Of a DNA stretch of 64,000 bases, positions 1 through 13,259 are shown one piece after another. Below the pieces are notes generated by a model. The model saw nothing but the letters and a program-made list of their open reading frames with translations, was not told the DNA's origin and made no database searches. Within the stretch, counting starts at the first letter, position 1. Each line of letters opens with the position of its first letter. Made by a program: the position numbers and the translations under genes. The stretch comes from Thuidium tamariscinum (lineage: Eukaryota > Streptophyta > Bryopsida > Hypnales > Thuidiaceae): NCBI GenBank assembly GCA_947034885.2, contig OX344758.2, forward strand, positions 5,396,501 through 5,460,500. The letters are read 5' to 3'.

Positions 1-474
1 ATTTGAACCATTGGGATTGTCAAGATTCAATTTCAAAAAAAAATTCTTAACAATTTAGTATTTTGAATCATTCTTTACTTCTTTCTACTTACTATTTTTT
101 TTGTACATGTTGTACCATTCCAAATGATTTGAAAATTTTCAAGCATGTAGCCAACTTGAATTGAAGAATAAATCCAAAGAGTTTCAACCATTTTGGACAT
201 TTTTTCATACAAATGTGGCCATCTGAAGTGCAGCTGCCCAAATTTTCGCAGTGGTAAGAAAAAGATTTTTCTAACTTCAAACACTAAATAATATCTTGCA
301 ATCTACATGGCGGAATTCTTTGAAATTTTTTCTACATGCTCTCAAACTAGTGAACTGAAAGATCCTATGGTTACATTATTCCATAAATGGTTTTCTTCTA
401 AAATTTGGTAGCTATCCTAGAAATGACAGTTTTGGAGTGGTTTTGGTGGAAACATAGTTGTTGTCCTTTAGGGG
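1..474 (+). mobile_element. TTAA-flanked TIR element, copy A, right part only
   Basis: This matches the right half of the 925-bp family (compare 40,104-40,571) with visible divergence. It ends in CCTTTAGGGG followed by TTAA at 475-478. The left half lies outside the window. The open frames of 62-69 codons here are the diverged equivalents of those in copies I and J and are not genes. Confidence 0.8.
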
Positions 475-1282
475 TTAATGCTCTAATTTAAAGACGTTCT
501 TGATACTATATTCTTGTGCACATCCACTACCATCATGCACATGAATCAATGCACTATGAATGGAGTGATTCAAAAGATGTTTGGCTACTACAATAACACA
601 TGCAATTTAAGATTTTCTAACATTTACATCCTAATATCCTTCTTGAGATAATAAGTCCTCTTTTAATCTTTCCAATTTTTCTACTTCTTATTTATGTTTT
701 TTATGTAGAAAAAATTCCAATAGAAGACGTTTTTGTCTTTTTGTTTAAAATCATGCATTATTGATGGCCTTTTTGTTTATTGGTGTATATTATTTTCTTC
801 TTCAAGGTCTATTTGTATGATTTGTTTTAAACTCATACTAATATGCTAGCAATAACTTCTAAAACTTGCGCCATTATCATTGCAATACTTTTGAACACTT
901 CATATCACTCATACTTGAATTCCTAGGGTCCCAACAAACATACATTAAGGTATTTAGATGGAGGTGGTGACAATTGTTAAGTCCCATTTCTCCCTTACAT
1001 AGACAAGGTCACTACTTTGGTACTATTATAAAACAACTTCTCACAATTGCTAAATGACTTCTTGCGATTGCCAAATTACTACTCAAAAGTCTCCAATTAT
1101 TGTGTATCTAGCTTACAATTGCTTTAAATCAACATCTTGCACACTTTGATTCATTGTACAATTTGTAAACATCTTAAGCAATCATTGTCACACTTTCCTT
1201 GCATTTAGCGAGGAGACTTAAGACAACTTTTTTGTTTAGGGGAAGTCAAGTAGGTGATCCTAGTATTCTTCCTAATTCAATG

Positions 1283-2015
1283 GGTGATTGCTTGAAACAC
1301 TTGTCCTTTTTCTTGTCCTCTTGACCTCCAACAAGTAGTTTTTTGCTCATAACTTTTGCATCTTTTGTCCATTGGGCTTGAAATTTGAAATGAAGTTACA
1401 CACAAAAGTTTTATATGTTGAGTAACTTTTCTAGTTTTCTTAAAATTATTTTACTATTTTAAAATTGTCCCCAATTGGGTGTCTACCTTGGCCATTTTAG
1501 GGGTTTAGGGTCCGATTTTTGACCCCAAAATCTGAATTTGAAGCTACAAATAGGACAAGTTGGGGGTCTACTAACATTACAAGAAATGAAAATGAGTTTT
1601 TATGAAAATAGAAACATGTTTGTTGCGCACATAGGGTCAAAGTGACCTTCCTTTGCGCAAAGGCTATGAAGAAGGAAAATTTTTCATTGCAATGTGAGCA
1701 CAATTTTGTTTAGAATTTTTTTTTTAAATTTAACAATTTTTTGAATTTTTATTGAATTACTGAAAATAAAAAGATCCACAGACCCCTTTTCTACTATTTT
1801 CTGCTCCTAGTGGCTTGAGTAGTATTTTGTAGCACTGCATAGTACTATATAGTACTAAATTGACGGCCCAGATTTATAGGAGCCCGAAATCAACGGCTAA
1901 CATTGATAGGTGTAGTGCAAATGCGCAGTACTCGCAGGATCGCATAGGACTGCTAGTCCTACGCCAAAAAACTGCATTTCTGAGACAAAAATGTGAAGTG
2001 TTTCTTGCAATGACT
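1283..2015 (+). mobile_element. TIR element with GTGATTGCAAGAAACACTT ends, copy 1
   Basis: Left GGTGATTGCTTGAAACACTT and right AAGTGTTTCTTGCAATGAC are inverted repeats. The interior matches 17,711-18,422 in the same order ('aacttttgcatcttttgtc', 'caaagtgaccttccttt', 'agtactatatagta'). No clear TSD. About 730 bp. Confidence 0.65.
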
Positions 2016-2129
2016 CTAGTCGTTTGAAGGCTTGTTAGCAAATTTGTCTATAACTTTTGATTTAAGGCTTCAAATCTAAAACAAATTTTTAGAGATGAAA
2101 GTGAGATTGATTTCTAAACTTTTATTAGT

Positions 2130-2285
2130 TCAAAGTTTTTTGAAAGAAATTAATCTACTATGCCTAAATGAGGTCTAAAATTTTACTTGTAATACAATTC
2201 CTGCGTTTTATATATCCCACATGTTTTGTCTTGACTTCCACTATCCCACTAGTATAAAGGGTTTGTCATTTCTTCCCTTCTTACT
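2130..2285. mobile_element. Old fragment related to the 724-bp TIR of the Harbinger-type element
   Basis: The segment matches about 45,655-45,845: shared 'ctaaatgaggtctaaaat', 'attcctgcgtttt', 'catatcccacat' and 'ctatcccactagtataaag' blocks in the same order, with several differences and small gaps. No terminal GGGTACG or TSD is nearby, so it is a remnant of an earlier insertion. Confidence 0.6.
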
Positions 2286-2399
2286 CACATACTAAATGGC
2301 TTTGGGAGCCATATGGCACATGTACCAAAAATAATATATGGTGTATGATATATGGCATATTGTATGTAGTATATTGTTGTAGAATATAGAATGTATTCA

Positions 2400-2967
2400 T
2401 ATGTGACTACAAAATGACTACTCTCTAAACATTTGTCATTACATTCTTCTTTACACACATTCTCTACAAATTATAAATGATAGAAAAATGACTTTCTACA
2501 TCCTTGGAAAGTGACCTAAATCCTAAATTCATGGCACTATAGAATGACTATTGAAAATGACTTACTCCATTATAACTTCTGAATGACTACATAATGACTA
2601 CATAATGACTTTAGAATGACTTGTACATGACTTTGACGTGGATGTCCATATCAGCAATGCTTTGACTGTATTACAACTACAAAATGACTGCATAATTGAT
2701 TGATGTGGATGTTCATGTTGACAAAAATTCCTTTGAAAATAAGCAGTTGGCCATCTTTTTCCAAAAATTTACTTATCCACCTCATCAACCATATAGACTT
2801 TATTATCTTTTTCCATCGAAGGCCAAAATGAATGGTAATAATAAAGTTGTAGCCATTTAAAGAATGACTTATCCACAATGACTTCAGGGCTTGAAGTCAT
2901 TTTTGTTTGAAATGATTGTTTTTCAATCATTCTTTGAAGTCATTTATACCCCCAATTTCTTGTAGTG
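2400..2967. mobile_element. Right part of a CACTA-like element with AATGACTT subterminal repeats
   Basis: The stretch ends AATTTCTTGTAGTG, the complement of a typical CACTACAAGAAA terminus. Inside, AATGACT/AAGTCATT motifs are repeated many times, as in CACTA subterminal arrays. The left terminus and the TSD were not found; it may be truncated near 2,290. Confidence 0.5.
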
Positions 2968-3199
2968 TTGATCATACGAGAGATGCTTACTTAAAGAGTA
3001 AATTAAGTAAATAAAAAATCGCCCTAATAGCACTAAGTCATGTATTGTGAGTCCTGCATCTACCTTCATCACTAAATGTTGCTCTATGGGTTGTTTTTTT
3101 CCACTAAGACAACCTTCAAATAGCTCCAAAGAATGGGGAAAAAAAATTGAAGCTCCGTAATGAGTGGGTGATTCCTTCCAATTGCTCATCAGTGGTTTA

Positions 3200-3545
3200 A
3201 GGTAGAAGCATCCATTATTTTCAATGTATCCATAGTTTGACATTAGAGTTTCCTACAAAGTGTCCCCACTAGTAGCTTGAAACTTTAGTTGTGGTTGGTG
3301 GGCTCTGATTATTTTAGATTTTGGTGTGAGAATCTAGGCAGATTTATTAGGAGTACAAATTTAGGTGCTCTACTAAATCCTACTTTGAAAATTCACAGAA
3401 ATTAGATGCCTTGTCCAAAAATTCTAATTTTAAAAAAAAATTCATGATTTTCAGTTGCCAGTACTACAAAAATATTCTTTATAAGAAAAAGTACCTCCAA
3501 CTATGCTGAAACTGCTAACTTTGGCTGTAATGGGTGCTTCTACCT
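3200..3545. mobile_element. TA-type MITE, AGGTAGAAGC family, copy 1
   Basis: Ends AGGTAGAAGCATCCATT and AATGGGTGCTTCTACCT, flanked by TA (3198-3199 and 3546-3547). About 350 bp, it matches 56,086-56,431 almost throughout ('ggtgtgagaatc', 'acagaaattagatgcc' blocks). The end sequence resembles the AGGTAGGAGG family, so the two are probably related. Confidence 0.75.
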
Positions 3546-3967
3546 TACTTTGATAAAAGTGAGCTGGTAAATTATTCAGTGGAAGAATTATACCCCCACT
3601 ATTGGGATCCTTGATTCTGGATTTTACCGTAAATTATTCACTTATTCTCCTTCCGGAAAGTTTCCTTCCATCCGGTAAATATAAATAGAAGTACCGGTAC
3701 AGTATGTGCTATTCTGCACACAGTAAATAAAAACTATACTAAATATTCATGTGTTTTAATTTTAAAAAATAAAAATAAAAACTAAATATGACAGTATTCT
3801 GAGGTCAACGCAAAATGTTACCATGATCACTTGACTGGGACCTGTTTACCATTTTTTCCATTTTCCATGATTTTTGACAATTATAGTACTTTTTAATAAT
3901 TTCTGTCAACTACAGTATTCTGTGGGCGAAAAGATGGAGTTCTTTATGGCAGACGTTAAATCCTACC

Positions 3968-4260
3968 CATTAGGAGGGATTGGAGGCCTCTACAGGGCTA
4001 TTTCAGGGTATGTTTCCAAAACAGCGCAGGGAATTGTTGGTTGTTGTCAACCAGCAATTATCCAAATAAATAAATAAATAAATAAAATTTGAATCCTGAA
4101 ATATGGAAAAAGTTCTTTTTTATTTTTTATTTTTTTTGGGTTGACCTGGCATGGTCTCGGCCACGCTGGAATTCTGCGTTTTCGGGTTCCCATGGTAGTT
4201 TCGGCGTTCCTAGATTGTGGGAACCCATAGTCTTGTAGAGGCCTCCAATCCCTCCTAATG
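3968..4260. mobile_element. CATTAG-end TIR element with 27-bp identical termini
   Basis: The first and last 27 bases are perfect inverted repeats starting CATTAGGAGGGATTGG. The interior includes 'gggttcccatggtag', shared with related copies. No convincing TSD was seen, so the superfamily is open. A 67-codon frame at its left side is not a gene. Confidence 0.65.
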
Positions 4261-4264
4261 CATT

Positions 4265-7200
4265 GAAGCCGGTGGGCTCAATGGGGTGGATTTTCTTCTA
4301 GGAAAACACATGAATTTTTCATTTTTTGCAAATTCTGAATTCATATTTGCAATTAGAGACCCCATATTTAGATAGAAGTGGTTTAGAACATATCCTAGTC
4401 AAAGCACAAAATAAGGAGCTTTTTCTTTATCACTTTTGTCCTAAAGATTCCAAAATTTACCCTATTGGGTCTAACTTCAATGATAGGGTTTAACATCTTG
4501 CGTTCTTTCACAACTAATAGCTAGTAACATAGGATAAGTCTACCTATGACACACCGAATGCTATCCAACCTATCATACACAAAAAAATTGTAGTAGTGCA
4601 CATTTCATATTAGAATATGTATACTATTAGTATGATTTTCCCTATGATGGGCTAGATGGCATTTTGTATGTCAAAGGCAAACTTACCTTAAATTTCTTAC
4701 TATAAGTGTTAATATTTTTTTATTCATAATTGATTCATTTTTGTTTTTCATAAATGAATGGAAAGAAAGGAAGTAGAAGAGTTACTTTGAAAAGGCCCAA
4801 AGATGTTTGTCATTTAAGACTCTTGGGGGATTGTTGGAGGTAAGGTAGACAAACCTATTACTACCATGATGTGCAATTTGATGAATCTAACCTAAATAGA
4901 ATTATAATTTTTTGATCAAAATCGCAATTTTTGAAGTAATTTGTGTTGAAATTACAAAACCAATAAAACATAGAGTGAAGGCAAAAACATCCTATAATCA
5001 ATCCATAACCACTCTCCTATGTAACCATTGGCACTCAAGTGTTCACTAATAAAAGATTGATACATTATTCCTTTTGACATGATTGCACTGAAATTGTAAA
5101 AGAAATGAACAAATTCGTATGATGGATTGAACAAATTAGGGACCAAAAATAGAGTAATCAAATTAGGAAGGAGATGGTAATGCAGGATTGGTCTACTTCA
5201 GTTTTAGAACTATATGATGTGTCCAAAGTGAGTGAGTGTTAACCTTGTTGCTTCTTGTTAGGAATAAATTTTATGATACAAAATAGATAAATAAGTTATA
5301 GTAGCAATACCTATAACAATCTCCATACCTATAACCATTTGGTCTAAAATCTTTGAAAATTTGGGGATGCAAATAGATGTAATTACAAGGATGTACAACA
5401 TCAAAATATCAAACTTTTGTATTGGAATTATGTGCATTTTGATAGTCAACTTTTTGGAATTTTATAACTTATATTTACAATGTCCAAACAATACATTTGA
5501 AAGTACATAGGAATCATTTTTTTCTTGCTTATAAGATCTAATAATTTGTTGGATGTCTTTCAATAGAAATTTTGTTCAAAACCCTTAAATTCATAGTTAT
5601 GGATATTGCTGTGAAAGCCAAAGGAGGCTTATACCCCTTCACATAAAAAAACAAAACAAAAAAGGAACTATCAATTACAATCAAGAAGGATAGAAGGAAC
5701 AATGTAGTTCCACCTTCTATTACCTGTGTGGCAAAAGAGAGGAATCCATTCAATGTAGAAAGCACCTTTTCACTGAACTAAGGATTTGGGATTTCTAATA
5801 TTTGTGTGAACGTAACACCAAACAACACTACTAGGATGAAGGGTGGAGATGTAAGTGGATGAGAGCACACGCTCTTGATTCACCATTTAGAATGCATATT
5901 GCTTATAACGCCGATCAATCCATATGTACCAAATTAAAAAAATTCTAGAAGATGTCCTAAGGTTGACCTTTGTAGATAAATTTGTTCACCGCCCTAATGC
6001 AACTCACTTGAAACTGTTCAAAAAGTGCTTGCTAAAGGTTTTGGAATTCGGATTTAGCTATTGATCTTGCTAAAGTGTTGACTTTCCTCTACAACTCTTG
6101 GATGAGTGGGCACTCCGAGAATAAGTGAGAAATAGTCTCCATTATACATGGCCAAGTTCAGCATCTATAGAAGGCATGAGGTATTTATCAACTCAACCAG
6201 TCATCTATGACACCTCCACGGTTAAGTATCTACTACAAAAAAATAGCGTACTTCTTTGGTCTAGTGTGATGCTACATTACTTGGAATACACTCTTCATAT
6301 CTTGGTTTGTATAATTGTGATCCCTGAGGGTCTTCACTTCTGCTTGGGTTTTTCCAACCTTTGCAAGTCTTTGTTTGTACCCCCTTTTGGAGGTGTAGGA
6401 AAAGAATTGTGATTCTTTGATGGGGCCAATTCTCCTCCATATGGCTCCCAAATAAGATCTTTAACACATAGTGAGTTCAAAATCTAAGACTTATTTAGAG
6501 GTTTAGGTGATTTTTTTGGATTGCACTTTGAAAAAATTTGAATTTGGACTCTCATAACACCACTCTAGCTATGTAGAACTCTGTAAGTGGTAGCGGTGCT
6601 ATCCCTGCTACTTGTAACATGATACTTTTTTGATGCCAATGAAAGCATGCTTCTAGTGCCTCCGGTTCATTTGAATGTATATTGTGAAGGAATTCTTGAG
6701 CCCTAGATGCATATACCCACTCACCTTGCATCCACCTTTGTCCTTGGTCCCATGGATCCCATGGAATATGTGAGATCAATTTTAGCCTTCACCTTCTCTT
6801 ATTCTTCACAATTACGCCCTTCCTTGGCAACATATCTTGTATATGAGTAGAAGAGAGTCAATCTTGACTAGATAAGTCCCATAAATCAAAGTTCCTAATA
6901 ATGCCTTCCCTAGTCCAGAGGTGAAAACCATGGTGAATGCCTATACCTAGAGGAATTCTTTCTTCCTCTAGGATAAAGGGATTACCAAACAAGAGTTGTT
7001 GAAGTATGTTCTCTAATCCTTGGGGCTACTTTATAGACAAATTTCCTTTAATCGCAATGAAAGCTTTGAGACATGCATTTGTGAGGGGGGGGGAGTGGTT
7101 GTTTTTGTCACCCCTTTATTAAAAAAGAGTCAATTTGGGGAATCGTGCCACTTAGAGTACCTTGATGGCCTACGACATCCTTGGCGGTCCAAGCAGGAGA

Positions 7201-10200
7201 GTTGAAATTTTTCTTCCATTGAACCATTAACAATCAGTAGAGAGGTTGTATTTTTATATTATGCCATTATAGGTATTGCTACCTAAGTTCTTCTTTGAAA
7301 AACAAAAAGATGTAAAGAAATTGAATGGGGTTCTATTAGGATTATAAATGTACCTAATTAAATTATGGTAAGAATGATCATTGATTTTACTTAAAAAAAA
7401 ATGTAAACTAGGAATACAAAAGATCCAATTGATCTCAACAAAGAACATTATCTTTGTCTTACTATTAAACTTATTGTTATACTTTAGAAGTAATCAACAA
7501 TTTTACAAAAGTTGAATTTACAAATTACATGATATAAGTGTTGAAGCACCTGAATCTATTTAATACTATCATTGAATTGGTTTATATTTTTATTAAATGT
7601 GATTAGAATTGACTATTGTAGTCATAAATAATAGATTTTTGGTATGATAGTTAGACTTATGAGTATAATAGGTAATATTCACTATTTGACAACTATTTCC
7701 TAAAATATAGAATTTCAAGTACTATCTATATTTGTTATTAAAATATGTCCTTGAAAATAGATGTGGTAATTGGAAGAGTGTATTTATAAATGTCTATTCA
7801 ATGAAGACTCAAGTAAGAATGTATCTATTAAATAATGACAATACTAAAATTGGAATGCTTAAATAATCTATTTCTACTCTATAATTTTAAATTTTGATTT
7901 AGTAGATTCCAAATGAAGGGAGGAATGATCACTAAGAGTTATTAGGCATTCAAGAGTATCTTTTCTAGGTGCTTTAACAATTTCCATCTTTATTTCAATT
8001 ATTTTCCTATTGTATCTACTAAAAAAATTTATTATAAAAAATCCTACTAGTATTGCCCCAAGCTAGATTGTTTCCTTTACTAACTATTGGTTTTCCTTTT
8101 TCGGTTTTTTGATTGTCAGATTTTTATCTCAATTTTCTTATATACTCTCATCCTTCAATACTATCCCAAAACCTCTAATTAAACTAATTAATTTAAATAA
8201 AAACTCTCATAAAAAATATTCATAGAAGATTTTCTATTCCTTTAACAAATTCTTTTAACCTTCAAAGTTTGAAGTAGAACTTTGAGTAAAACTTTAAATA
8301 CACTTTTCTTGCATAAAAGTATATTTTTTCTTAGAAAACAAAGATTATTTGAGTCCTTGATCTAAATTTTTTCCTCAATTAATATACAATTTATTATATA
8401 AACTAAAAAAATGAGGCACCATTTAAAATTTTTATATTGAATATATGTACATTCATATTAGAAAAAAAGACGAAGAGAGGTGTGAATAAATTTTTCAACT
8501 ATATACAAAGTATGTTTCTACAATTGTATTGAAATTTTTTATGGCCCTAATCAAAACATGGAATAACTCTGTACTTCCAACATTTTTAAGGGAGAATAAA
8601 AGGTGTAGGAGTCATATTTGTTTATCCTTTCATCTTGAATTTGGTCCTTCAACAATCTTTCACTTCAATGAGAGTCAAGGAATTTTTGAAGCACATATTT
8701 GTTTATAAATTTATTAAAAATTTTAAACATTACAAATTTAAAACAATATTTTTAAAATGAAAGTGTATTAAAATTACAATAAATATCAAGAATTTCAAAA
8801 TATTTTAAATTTAAAACATAGTAACTAACAATCTAACACAGAACTAAGGTTTGAAATATCTTTTATTTTTCTTTGAATTAAATAATGCTAAAATATTCCT
8901 ATGTATCTAAAATTGTGCTAAATTTGATAATGACACATGCATCTAAATCAACTCTATCAGATCAATGAATGAATGATTAATTATTTAGGATCTCACTTAA
9001 TTTTATATAATTTTCATTTTTGTTGAAATTCATGTATTGAACAACTTCAATTTACGTACAATTCTATGCATCACTTTTTATACTGCATAACTATTTTTCA
9101 AGTGTTATATTATGGTGAAAGGATAAATCAAATTGCATTAGAATAAATCAATAAAACTATTCTAAACTTATTAGTCGAAATGTTATGTTTTCAAACAAAA
9201 TCAGCTCAATTTATACCTTGTGTGTCCATATGAATATTACCTCATAAAAAATAAAAATAAAAACTGCTAGTGAATATAATGTTTTGTTGAATTATCCAAT
9301 GATTTTTATTTGACTAATTCTTTTGGAATTGAATTTAAAACTTAGAGGCATCTTTACTAACTAAGATAAATGACTATGTACAAATAGAAATGGATTAGGT
9401 CATAACTTTAAGGCCAATCATTTAGTGTAAGTTCTTAAATACGAAATATATACAAAGGTCTTTTCAACAACCAATATTAAAAAAATGTACATTAGATCTC
9501 TACCCCATTTTGCTAGAAAAAACAAAACAAAACAAAATCGAAGAATGATACTAACTTATTGAATTGTAGTTGCATTTCCAAAATTAATTGACAAATTAGA
9601 ATTAGAATTTACAGATTTATTTATAAATTGTTGAAATTTACTATCTACTATAATCTTGAAAATTCAAAATCTTCACTTAATCATCATTGGTGGTTTAGAA
9701 AGTATCAAAACAATAGTTTTTGTTTGCCATTTAATTAAAAAGAGTAGTAGTTGCATTTAGAAGTTTACAATTATAAAAGGTACTCAAAAAAATATTATCA
9801 TAAAATTGTCAAAATTTATGATGTAAATAATTGTATTAAAACTTTCCATTTTGAGTTCCAAATTTTATTCACAAATATTGATAATAGTATTAATAAAGCA
9901 ACAATGTCATTCAAACATCAAATTTTTTGTTTATATATCATTATTAAATTATTTCCCTAAGTTGTTCCTATAATATCATTACAAAACTTCAAATCAAGAG
10001 ATGAATCAATGCACTTCTAAGGAAGTAACTTAGTTTCTCCAAGATCATTTTTAATCACTTGAATGTTCCTACTTAGTTTTTTCATGACAAGATTAAAGAA
10101 TTTGAGAATGTGATTGAATGTTCATGTCATCCTAACTATATAAGTGCATGTATCCTAGCATGCATTCAATTCAAAGCCAACAAGTCATGTTAGATCTGGG

Positions 10201-11170
10201 AACATCCCAAGCAACATTTTATAGATCAATATTAAATGAATTTGTGCTCTCCATATCTTATGTTTGATTGCAACATTTAAAAAAAGTCCATTCCATTGAG
10301 GCACTTGAGTCCTATCCATGAAGAAGTCTTTGACATTGAAACCAAAAAGAGGGTTTGTTTACAAAATTAACTAACATGTACCAAATGTGCAAAAGAAATG
10401 TGACTGTGGTTGCACCATAGAGTCATTAGTCATACCATTGATCATTTAGACTTTAATTTGTGGAGTACTATATTATAATACAATGGCTATCATGGTGTTG
10501 CAAATCTATATTTGAGCAACCCTATTCTAGTAAAAGGTGGTAGTTAAAGCATGATTATTCAATAAAAATGTGGTTCATTTGAAGAATGCATTTACAATGT
10601 ATTCAATTCATAAAGATATCAAAAAACAACTTATAGATGAAAGAAGGTCACACACCACTTGTTATACACATAACTTTATATTTTTATACATCCACGTGTA
10701 CATATCATCCAGGTGCATAACTCCAATTCTAGGTCATTTTTAATTTTGTTATAAGAAGACGTAAAAGATAGTGTCTGGTAGTACATATTATTGGATAAGG
10801 CTTGCAAAACATTCCAATACAACAAAATCACCCAATTCTTACATGTATTAGATCTTCCTATTTGCATCACTCGCCAATCCATTACCACAATAGTAGCAAC
10901 CCTTTAGCATCATGACAATGCACTTCAAGAAGGGACAAGTCATTATATGGTTGAGCATGGGTCTACCAATCAACATGCTTAACCAATTTGGTCCCAACAA
11001 ACTTTGGAAAATCACCAGAAATTAATTTCTTATCACAATGTCTTGATTCTACTTACAAATGTTTTTTCTCCAACTTCTCCATGTCTTGAAAAATACATGA
11101 GTTGACAAATAGCTCCTCTTCGTTCACCTAGATAGCAAATCTGCATGCTTGCAAAATAGGCACATTCACC
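4265..11170. other. AT-rich stretch without recognisable genes
   Basis: Apart from a fragment related to the 14.2-kb Mutator-like element near 4,320-4,370 and a short G run at about 7,085-7,093, I see no gene, conserved motif or clear terminal repeats. Open frames are all under 100 codons, low in complexity and without domain signatures. Confidence 0.6.
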
Positions 11171-11175
11171 TTTAG

Positions 11176-11728
11176 TTAATGCTGCCTTTCAAAAGTTAGA
11201 TGCGATTGGCCCCCCGAATGATTCGAATGGCTTCTGTTTTTTCCTCTCCCATTGGTCTCTACAACCATGCATTCCAAGCAATCTTGATCAAATGTTCCGC
11301 AATCATCTTCTTCCCCAACTGAGATTTTCTTGTGCTTGTTTACAACTTCAAATGTCCCTTTGACCCACAAAGTGGCGCTAGACTACAAATCAGTTGCTTA
11401 CACTCCGCTTGAATTGGAGAGTTTCCGCTTTATGCTCCAAGTTTGTTTCACCTTCCAAAAGCGAGAATCAGGTCGTCGTTTCAACCGAACTTTCCCCAAC
11501 TGAGATCTTTCGTTTCTTGAGCGGCTTCCTATTATTGTTATTTGACTCTCCTTCTCCATGATACTGCATGAGGCCGCCCACAGTGAAAGCTTCACCATGG
11601 GTGTCGCTTACGCATTGAAATTCCGTCTCCTTTGATTTCAAAATTATAACGAAAACAAAAAAAACGAAATCCGCTTTATCATCCTCACTCGCTCCCTCCC
11701 TCCGAGCCCAATGTTTCACACTGTCCAA
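11176..11728 (-). pseudogene. Unrecognised host coding relic, minus strand
   Basis: On the minus strand a less AT-rich block holds two open stretches: 11,728-11,468, containing GLMQYHGEGESNNNN and KKRKISVGES, and 11,382-11,176, containing GTFEVVNKHKKISVGEEDD and ending in TAA. The KxKISVGE motif occurs in both, suggesting an internal repeat. Between them lie an in-frame TGA and a frame change. The only splice-like sites there would leave a 19-base gap, too short for an intron, so the piece is probably broken. I do not recognise the family. The KKRK stretch could be a nuclear signal, but that is weak. Expression or homologues would be needed to rule out a real multi-exon gene. Confidence 0.3.
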
Positions 11729-11739
11729 TGGTGAGAATC

Positions 11740-12300
11740 ATGAAGCCCGGGCACTCACTGCCTTGCATCTAAAAGGTGGAATACAGTGAGTAGAGTACGG
11801 GTGGTGGTTGGACGCACTCTGTCAGAGGAAAAAGAATGATAGCATGTGAGAATGATCGAACTTTGTACGTCGGAATTACTGTAAAGTGGAAGGGGTGTAT
11901 AGATGTCAAAATGATTCATGAATACCATACCAAAGTTGTGGCTACCATATGAGTTTCCTTACTTTCTAAGGGTTACGTAGACCTACAGTAGATGTGTACT
12001 GAGATGTGGCATGCAATTAATTTGGGCAAGTGCGACAGCCTGCCAATACAGCGTGGAACTTAACTTGCTTGGAGGATCAGTATGTACTTGCACACAAAGG
12101 GAAGGGAAGGGAAGGAGAGTGATGGTGGTTCACCAAATATTGGAGATATGCATACCTTAAGATACGTTGTTTGTTTGTTACGTCGAGATTTTCCGGACCA
12201 TGCATCTCTCTAGAGTCACATTCTTGCTCCCGTTTGATAGCTCTTGGCAAGGAAAGATGCATGGAATTTGTTTCGTGGTGTTTTGACGTACGGTGTGAAA
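11740..12300. other. Less AT-rich stretch beside the minus-strand relic
   Basis: This more balanced DNA may be the former upstream region of the relic at 11,176-11,728. It has a GGGAA/GGGAAGG run near 12,100-12,120. No promoter motif is convincing. Confidence 0.3.
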
Positions 12301-12457
12301 GTTATGCATTTTCTTAGTTGTTTTCAATTTTTTCAATTTTTTCAATTCTTTTACTTTTAATCAAGGAAGTTAATGAGGGCTTAGCCATCACTTTTTGAAA
12401 TCCCCATGGCTATGGCAACAACAGAGGGGTACACTAGTTTAATTTTAGGTCTAATGT

Positions 12458-12731
12458 GGGTACCTCCAAACTACGACTCTTTGCTACTATGCCAAGTTAC
12501 TCTTATTAGATTGGTTAAATTTTCATTGATTTTCTTTATTGTTGTTAACTAGAAAGGGGGTTTCAATGCACTAGAGAACGTGGCATTTGGATATTCTATG
12601 CAAAATTTATGAAGGGCCAAAGTGTTTTTAAGAAGATGTTCCAAAATTGTTTCTTCCACATATTGAGTTTGGGAATGTACACAAAGTAATGATGATGGTA
12701 GCTTGGGGTTAGTGGTGTGTTGGAGGTACCC
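12458..12731. mobile_element. GGGTACCTCCAA TIR element
   Basis: Ends GGGTACCTCCAA and TTGGAGGTACCC are perfect inverted repeats. Related sequences are at about 24,619-24,878 and 35,525-35,805 ('gcatttggat.ttgtatgcaaaa', 'gtacacaaa' blocks) with worn ends. TSD not clear. Confidence 0.6.
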
Positions 12732-12772
12732 AATTTAATCTCATGCATCTTAAGTTTTCAAGATGAGGTTTA

Positions 12773-13085
12773 AAGTAGGAGGCTTGCCTCCAAACCGGCA
12801 TTAAAAGCAAACATGCATCAAAGGTACATTTTACTTTCTTCAATCTACCAAACTTGCATATTTCAAAAGGCGGTCACTTTTGATGACCATAAATGACTAT
12901 TTTTTTCAACTTCAAAAGTTTATAACTAATTCTACAAAGCTCCAAAAAATATGAAACAACTTGGGTTAGATGCCTATTCCACCTGTCTTTCAAGGAAAAT
13001 TTACTGAAAAATGTTTCAAGATGTTTCACCTCCCCCAAATTTGGTTCTAGCCCTTAGATGGTCAGGTTATGGACCTCCTCCGTTA
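12773..13085. mobile_element. TA-type MITE, older member of the AGGTAGGAGG family
   Basis: It opens near AAGTAGGAGGC and closes at GGACCTCCTCCGTTA. The interior shares the 'ataactaattctacaaagctcc' and 'caagatgtttcacctcccc' blocks with the members at 30,328 and 34,800-35,005. The ends are slightly decayed. Confidence 0.6.
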
Positions 13086-13259
13086 CAGTATGACTGTTAC
13101 AGCTGATGGTCCTGTGGATGACACTGAGAAAACAAACCCTTGATGTTGTCCGGGCCCTCCATGGATAGAAGGAGTTTCCTATCCAAGGATGCAGCAAAAC
13201 GGACCCCGGCCTCATTGCTAAGTAAAACATTGTTATGCACTCCTTTGATAATATTGCCA

